64,000 nt of DNA from Streptomyces sp. YIM 121038. GTDB taxonomy: Bacteria > Actinomycetota > Actinomycetes > Streptomycetales > Streptomycetaceae. Shown piece after piece: positions 59,239 through 64,000 of the stretch. Positions within the stretch are counted from its first letter, which is position 1, and each line of letters starts with the position of its first letter. The stretch covers positions 5,599,501 through 5,663,500 of the forward strand of contig NZ_CP030771.1 of assembly GCF_006088715.1 (NCBI RefSeq). The letters are read 5' to 3'. Made by a program: the position numbers and the translations under genes. The notes below the pieces were generated by a model. It worked only from the letters and a program-made list of their open reading frames with translations. It was not told the DNA's origin and did not search any database.

Positions 59239-62200
59239 ATGGCCCGACGCAACACCCGCTCCTCGAACGGCTCGCCGGACGGCCCGGCCGCGCCGCGGAA
59301 CAGGACGCCGCAGCCGCTGCCGGCGCGTCGGCGTTCGGCCGGGGACTTCGTCAAGGCGTTCCTCGCCTTCGTCGCCCTCGCCGTGCTGCTCGTCGGCGTT
59401 CCCGGCGCGCTCGCGTACTTCGTGGGCTGGCCGCTGCCGGACGGGGCGCCGTCCCTCGACTGGCTCCAGCAGGAGGTCACGGTCGGCACGTTCGTCAATG
59501 TGCTGACGGTGGTCGTGTGGCTGGCCTGGGCCCAGTTCACCGCCTGCGTGCTCGTCGAGGTGAAGGCCGCCCTCTCCGGGGTCGGGATGCCGGGGCGGGT
59601 GCCGGGCGCGGGTCCGAGCCAGGTGCTCGCGCGGCAGTTGGTCGCCGCGCTGCTGCTCATCGGCGCCACGGCGGCGGGCTTCGCGCCGGGGCTCTCGCAG
59701 TTCGGGCAGTCCCCCGAGGGGAACCAGCAGCCCGCCGCCGCGGCGGCCCAGCGGACGCCGGGGCTCTTCGCACCGGAGCAGCGGGGCGCGGCGGCCGCGG
59801 CGGACGCCGTCGCGGACCAGGCCGCGCGGGCCGCCGACCGCGCGGGCACCGCCAGGGACGGCGACACGAAGTTCTACCGCATCCAGCCGCCCGAGGGCCG
59901 CCACCACGACTCGCTGTGGGAGATAGCGGAGCGGCACCTGGGCGACGGCCGCAGGTACAAGGAGATCTACCAGCTCAACAAGGACCGCGAGCAGCCCGAC
60001 GGCTCCCGCCTCTCCGAGGCCAGCCTGATCCGGCCCGGCTGGATCATGGAGATGCCCGCCGACGCCCACGGCGGCGAGCTCGTCGAGATGCCCGACGAGG
60101 CGCCCAAGGTGCCCGAGAAGGTCCGCGAGCAGATCTCCGACTACGCGAAGACCGGGGACGCGCACCGGGGCGGCGGCGCGCGGCAGGGCGGCGACCGCAA
60201 GAGCGACGACCGCAAGGGCGGCGGATCCGTCGACCGGGACACGGCGCACATCACGCTCCCCGAGCAGCGCCCGGGGAGCGGCGAGGAGCGGGACGGCGGC
60301 CGGGGCGACGGCCAGGGCCATGGCCGGGGAGACGGCCGGGGCAGCGGTGAACCGGCCGCGCCCGCCGCGCCCGAGAGGGGCACCGAGGCCGCGTCCGACG
60401 GCTTCTCCTTCGGCCTGCCCGAGGCGCTCGTCGGGGCGCCGCTGCTCGCCGCCGGGCTGCTCGGCGCGCTCGGCAGGCGCCGTCGGCACGCCCTGTGGCA
60501 GTCGGCGATGGGCGCTGTCGGCGGGCGCCGCTGCATGGAGCCGCCCACGCCGACCGGCACCGCGGCCGACGCGCAGGACGCGCTGCTCGTCGGCGCCGAC
60601 CCCGAGGGCGTCCGGCTCCTGGACCGCGCCCTGCGCGGCCTGGCCGCCGCGCTCACCGCGGAGTCCCGCGCCCTGCCGACGGTGTACGCGGCCTGGCTGA
60701 GCAACGGCGATCTGCACCTCCAGCTCGCCCAGCCCGCGGGACGGCCGCCCGCGCCCTGGCAGTTGGGACAGGACCAGACGTTCTGGATGCTGACCCGCGC
60801 CGACGCCGAGGCGTACGAGGACGTGGACGCGGCGGCGCCCTACCCCGGCCTGGTCTGCCTCGGCACGATGGACGACTCGCGGCTGCTGCTCAACCTGGAA
60901 GCGGTGCCGGGCATCGTCTCGCTGAGCGGCGCCGCCGCCGACCGGGCCGCCGTGTTCGCCTCCGTCGCCGCCGAACTGGCCACCAACGGCTGGTCGGACC
61001 GCATGACGATCACGCTCGTCGGCTTCGGCCGCGACCTCACTCCGCTCGCGCCGAACAGGCTGCGGCACCTGGAGGACGTCGAAGCGCTCATCGAGACCAT
61101 GACGGCCGAGACGCGGCAGCGGCGCGGCGCGCTCGGCGCCGCCGGACACGACTCGGTCCTCACCGGCCGCACCGGCCCCGCCCGGCACACCCGCTGGGCG
61201 CCGCACCTGGTGCTGCTCGCGGCCGGGCCCACCGCGGACGAGGCGGCCGATCTTGCCGAGCTCGCCGCCGACGCGAGCCGCCTCGGCATCGGCTATCTCG
61301 TCGGCACGGACTCCGGCGAACTGCCCGGTGCCGCCTGGGAGATGGAGATCACCGCCGACGGCAGGCTGCTGGCCCCGCTGCTCGGCCTCCAGCTGGCGGC
61401 GCAGCAGCTGCCGGACGCGCTCCAGCAGGCGGTGGTCGAGCTGTTCACCGCGGCCGACCCCGACGGCGGGGACGGCGATGACGACTCCACCGGCGGCGCG
61501 GCCGCGCCCCCCTTCCTCGTCGACGTCAGCGAGCAGGGCCGCCCCGCGGTGTACGCGCGCCTGGTCGGGACGTACGAGATCATCGGCCTGGAGACGCCCG
61601 ACGGCGAGCGCAGCCCGCTGATGCACGAGGCGCTCGCGCTGCTGCTGCTCCACCGCGAAGGGGTGCACCCGCGCGTGCTCGCCTCCGCGCTGTGGCCGCG
61701 CGGCGTGACCGAGGACGTGCGGGACGCGCTCGTCGACCGGGTCCGCGCGTGGCTCGGCAGCGACCAGGACGGCACGCCCCGGCTGCGCGCCGACGCGTCG
61801 GGCCGGCTCACGCTCGCCCCGTCCGTGGTCTGTGACCTGGACGTGCTGCGCTCGCTGTACCACGAGGCGACGCAGGGGCGCGGGGCGGCCAACCGCGCGG
61901 TGCGCGGCCGCCTGCTCACGGACGCGCTCGTCCTGGTCCGCGGCCCGCTGCTCGCGGACCGCCCCCAGGGGCGCTACGGCTGGCTGACGCACGAGATCGT
62001 CGACGCGCGGCTGCCGCTGCTCGTGGCGGACATCGGGCTCGCCCTCAGCGAGTTCCACCTGGAGAAGGGCCGGGCCGAGCAGGCCATCGAGGCGCTGACC
62101 GCCGCCCGCGCCTCGGCCCCCGCCGACGAGCGCCTGTGGAACGAACTGCTGCGGGCCACGCACGCCACCGGCGACCAGGACCGGCTCCGGGCCCTGGCCG

Positions 62201-62307
62201 CCGACCTGGTCGCCCGCAGCGGCGCGCGCGGCCTGCCGCCGCGCACGGAGGCGCTGCTCGACGAGTTGCTCCCGGCGTGGCGCGACGGACTGACGGCGGT
62301 GGGGTGA
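59239..62307 (+). CDS. Large membrane protein with LysM and BTAD-type regulatory domains
   Basis: 1022-residue protein. Membrane helices lie at ~38-60, 84-106, 131-149 and 395-412. Between the third and fourth is a LysM-like domain (~222-275: DSLWEIAERHLGDGRRYKEIYQLNKD, IRPGWIMEMP). A Gly/Asp/Arg-rich linker follows. The C-terminal ~600 residues are cytoplasmic if the fourth helix exits inward. They end in a winged-helix-like segment (~795-865, LASALWPRGVTEDVRDALVDRVRAWL) and a bacterial transcriptional activator domain (~865-1015). ATG 59239 is used; the frame stays open upstream through the tandem repeat, so a longer form cannot be excluded. Overlaps the peptidase gene by four bases. Confidence 0.85.
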   Translation: MARRNTRSSNGSPDGPAAPRNRTPQPLPARRRSAGDFVKAFLAFVALAVLLVGVPGALAYFVGWPLPDGAPSLDWLQQEVTVGTFVNVLTVVVWLAWAQFTACVLVEVKAALSGVGMPGRVPGAGPSQVLARQLVAALLLIGATAAGFAPGLSQFGQSPEGNQQPAAAAAQRTPGLFAPEQRGAAAAADAVADQAARAADRAGTARDGDTKFYRIQPPEGRHHDSLWEIAERHLGDGRRYKEIYQLNKDREQPDGSRLSEASLIRPGWIMEMPADAHGGELVEMPDEAPKVPEKVREQISDYAKTGDAHRGGGARQGGDRKSDDRKGGGSVDRDTAHITLPEQRPGSGEERDGGRGDGQGHGRGDGRGSGEPAAPAAPERGTEAASDGFSFGLPEALVGAPLLAAGLLGALGRRRRHALWQSAMGAVGGRRCMEPPTPTGTAADAQDALLVGADPEGVRLLDRALRGLAAALTAESRALPTVYAAWLSNGDLHLQLAQPAGRPPAPWQLGQDQTFWMLTRADAEAYEDVDAAAPYPGLVCLGTMDDSRLLLNLEAVPGIVSLSGAAADRAAVFASVAAELATNGWSDRMTITLVGFGRDLTPLAPNRLRHLEDVEALIETMTAETRQRRGALGAAGHDSVLTGRTGPARHTRWAPHLVLLAAGPTADEAADLAELAADASRLGIGYLVGTDSGELPGAAWEMEITADGRLLAPLLGLQLAAQQLPDALQQAVVELFTAADPDGGDGDDDSTGGAAAPPFLVDVSEQGRPAVYARLVGTYEIIGLETPDGERSPLMHEALALLLLHREGVHPRVLASALWPRGVTEDVRDALVDRVRAWLGSDQDGTPRLRADASGRLTLAPSVVCDLDVLRSLYHEATQGRGAANRAVRGRLLTDALVLVRGPLLADRPQGRYGWLTHEIVDARLPLLVADIGLALSEFHLEKGRAEQAIEALTAARASAPADERLWNELLRATHATGDQDRLRALAADLVARSGARGLPPRTEALLDELLPAWRDGLTAVG

Positions 62308-63032
62308 CCGTGGAGCTGCCGCTCGTGCTCGGCGGTGCCCTGTGGGGCGCCCTGGCAGGGCTCGCGCTGCCGCGCGCGGTGTACCGCTTCTCGGCCCCGG
62401 CCGGTGAGCCCTGGCGCGACCGCTGCCCGAGCGACGCGCACGGGGTGCGGGGCTGGCTGGGCCCGGGCCGCTGCCCCGACGGGGAGCGGTACGGCCCCGG
62501 CGCGGCCGCCCTCGCCGCCGTCGCCGCGGTGGTCTGCGCCCTGCTCGGCCTGGCGACGGGCCCGCGCCCCGAGCTCGTGGTGTGGCTGCTGTGCGTGCCG
62601 CCCGCCCTCGTCCTCGCCTGCGTCGACCGTGCCGTCATGCGCCTGCCGGACGTGCTGACGCTGCCGCTCGCGGCGGCCGCGCTCGGGCTCCTCGGCGTGG
62701 CGGCCGCGCTGCCCGGACACGGCGGCGACTGGACGCAGGCGGCCCTCGGCGCGCTCATGCTCAGCGGCGGCTATTTCGTACTGTTCCTGATCAATCCGAA
62801 CGGGATGGCGTTCGGCGACGTGAAGCTCGCGCTCGCGCTCGGCGCGGTCCTGGGCTGGTACGGCTGGGGCGCGCTGGTGCTCGGCACGTTCACCGGGTTC
62901 GTGTGCGCCGCGCTGTACGGCGGGTGGCTCGTCGTGGTGCGCGGGGCGGGCCGCAGGACGGCGATAGCCTTCGGCCCGTTCCTGCTGGCCGGGGGGCTCG
63001 CGGGCGTCCTGCTCGGCGCGTACGCGGCCTGA
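62304..63032 (+). CDS. Prepilin peptidase (A24 family)
   Basis: 242-residue membrane aspartyl protease that cleaves Flp pilin and the TadE pseudopilins. The two catalytic Asp are D108 (LACVDRAVMRLPD) and D172 in MAFGDVKLALALG. About seven hydrophobic helices are predicted. The N-terminal methylase part is reduced: two Cys (C41, C57) instead of the usual paired CxxC motifs. GTG 62304 overlaps the upstream stop (GTGA); GTG 62310 is an alternative. It closes the Tad operon. Confidence 0.88.
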   Translation: MTVELPLVLGGALWGALAGLALPRAVYRFSAPAGEPWRDRCPSDAHGVRGWLGPGRCPDGERYGPGAAALAAVAAVVCALLGLATGPRPELVVWLLCVPPALVLACVDRAVMRLPDVLTLPLAAAALGLLGVAAALPGHGGDWTQAALGALMLSGGYFVLFLINPNGMAFGDVKLALALGAVLGWYGWGALVLGTFTGFVCAALYGGWLVVVRGAGRRTAIAFGPFLLAGGLAGVLLGAYAA

Positions 63033-63127
63033 CGCCGGGGCGCGGCCCACCGGACGCCGGGGGCCCCGGAGCCCTGGCGTACGCTGAAGAGCGATCTGTC
63101 CAACCCCCTTACGGAAGGGACGCCCCG

Positions 63128-64000
63128 GTGACCGAGAAGGCCGACCTCACGTCCTCTGATGTCACAGCCGTCCTCGACCGTGCCGCGGCAGGCGGACGGA
63201 TCAGCGCCGAAGAGGCGCTCGCCCTGTACCGGGACGCCCCGCTGCACGCGCTCGGCGCGGCCGCCGACGCCGTGCGCCGCCGCCGGTACGCGGGCACCGA
63301 GCACATCGCGACGTACATCATCGAGCGGAACATCAACTACACGAACGTCTGCGTGACGGCGTGCAAGTTCTGCGCGTTCTACGCCGCCCCGAAGGACACC
63401 AAGAAGGGCTGGACCCGGGACCTCGACGACATCCTGCGCCGCTGCGCGGAGACCGTGGAGCTCGGCGGCACGCAGATCATGTTCCAGGGCGGCCACCACC
63501 CGGACTTCGGCGTGGAGTACTACGAGAAGCACTTCGCGGCCATCAAGAAGGAGTTCCCGCAGCTCGTCATCCACAGCCTGGGGGCGAGCGAGGTCGAGCA
63601 CATGGCCCGGATCTCGAAGGTCTCCGTCGAGGAGGCCATCCAGCGGATCAACGCCGCCGGGCTCGACTCCTTCGCGGGCGCGGGCGCCGAGCTGCTCCCG
63701 GAGCGGCCGCGCAAGGCCATCGCCCCGCTGAAGGAGTCCGGCGAGCGCTGGCTGGAGATCATGGAGGCCGCCCACAAGCTGGGCGTGGAGTCCACCTCCA
63801 CGATGCTCATGGGCACCGGCGAGACGAACGCCGAGCGCATCGAGCACCTGCGCATGATCCGCGACGTACAGGACCGGACGGGCGGCTTCCGGGCCTTCAT
63901 CCCGTACACGTACCAGCCGGAGAACAACCACCTCAAGGGCCGCACGCAGGCCTCGATCTTCGAGTACGTCCGCATGATCGCGATCGCGCGGATCTTCCTG
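63128..64000 (+). CDS. mqnC: Cyclic dehypoxanthine futalosine synthase MqnC (partial)
   Basis: Radical SAM enzyme that cyclises dehypoxanthine futalosine in menaquinone synthesis. The first 291 codons are visible and the 3' end lies beyond the window. The cluster motif is C75-x3-C79-x2-C82 (CVTACKFC) after IERNINYTNVC. GGTQIMFQGGHHPDFGVEYYE, HSLGASEVEHMARIS and LDSFAGAGAELLPERPRKAIAP are MqnC-specific blocks. The GTG at 63128 follows GGAAGGGA. It is 95 bp after the prepilin peptidase gene and is probably separately transcribed. Confidence 0.95.
   Translation, partial: MTEKADLTSSDVTAVLDRAAAGGRISAEEALALYRDAPLHALGAAADAVRRRRYAGTEHIATYIIERNINYTNVCVTACKFCAFYAAPKDTKKGWTRDLDDILRRCAETVELGGTQIMFQGGHHPDFGVEYYEKHFAAIKKEFPQLVIHSLGASEVEHMARISKVSVEEAIQRINAAGLDSFAGAGAELLPERPRKAIAPLKESGERWLEIMEAAHKLGVESTSTMLMGTGETNAERIEHLRMIRDVQDRTGGFRAFIPYTYQPENNHLKGRTQASIFEYVRMIAIARIFL

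Noticed and set aside
58978-59239. N-terminal extension of the LysM/BTAD protein through the repeat
   Set aside because: No ribosome-binding site or family similarity supports an upstream start; kept only as an alternative in the gene entry.

Overview
The window is chromosomal DNA from a Streptomyces or a very close actinomycete. Support comes from the very high GC content with strong third-position GC bias, many GTG starts, four-base ATGA/GTGA overlaps inside operons, several leaderless-looking starts, the Streptomyces-type interspersed repeat (ACGCCGGACGGGCT / CGTCCGGCGTTTGAGGA), and the scattered futalosine-type menaquinone genes. No rRNA, tRNA, insertion sequence, prophage or CRISPR array was seen. 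Gene identities come from reading motifs and from memory of families; no database search was run.

Layout. 1-2.6 kb: edge-truncated quinone oxidoreductase, divergent ArsR-like regulator, Fe(II) oxygenase, small membrane protein. 2.7-7.8 kb: late menaquinone block ubiD-mqnP-ubiX, a 43-residue basic protein, an Lrp/AsnC regulator and mqnE. 7.9-9.9 kb: a DUF4229-like protein, then a DAACS symporter preceded by a cysteine-attenuation-type leader peptide. 10-12.4 kb: a FabG4/HtdX-like reductase-hydratase pair under a 26-bp palindrome. 12.5-22.3 kb: secreted hydrolase, XRE regulator/MFS exporter pair, secreted lipase, AraC regulator, acyl-CoA ligase and AzlCD exporter. 22.3-30.6 kb: XRE-cupin regulator, RpiR regulator, and a C45 acyltransferase/peptidase operon with a complete five-gene peptide ABC importer. 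31-32.7 kb: cold-shock protein and mqnA. 32.8-35.6 kb: esterase-like lipoprotein and a transmembrane Ser/Thr kinase.

35.7-49.9 kb is the most unusual region. It holds an EccC-type FtsK/SpoIIIE ATPase with an N-terminal FHA-like domain, three WXG100/EspC-like small proteins, and two parallel operons that each run small helical WXG-like protein, then ~400-residue WXG plus membrane protein, then an accessory protein, then a domain that looks like a secretion-chaperone or PsbP-like fold. An exported two-gene pair lies just upstream. No eccB, eccD, eccE or mycosin is present, so this is an orphan type VII-like system.

50.2-51.8 kb: DinB-like protein and trypsin-like secreted protease. 52.3-63.0 kb: a full Tad/Flp pilus locus (SAF/CpaB, TadZ-like, TadA, TadB, TadC, Flp pilin, two TadE-like pseudopilins, a TadG-like protein, a large LysM plus BTAD membrane protein, and a prepilin peptidase). 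Twin perfect Streptomyces-type DnaA boxes and a nine-unit tandem repeat sit in the middle of it. 63.1-64 kb: the start of mqnC, cut by the window edge. Together mqnP, mqnE, mqnA and mqnC with ubiD/ubiX cover most of the futalosine route; mqnB and mqnD are not in the window.
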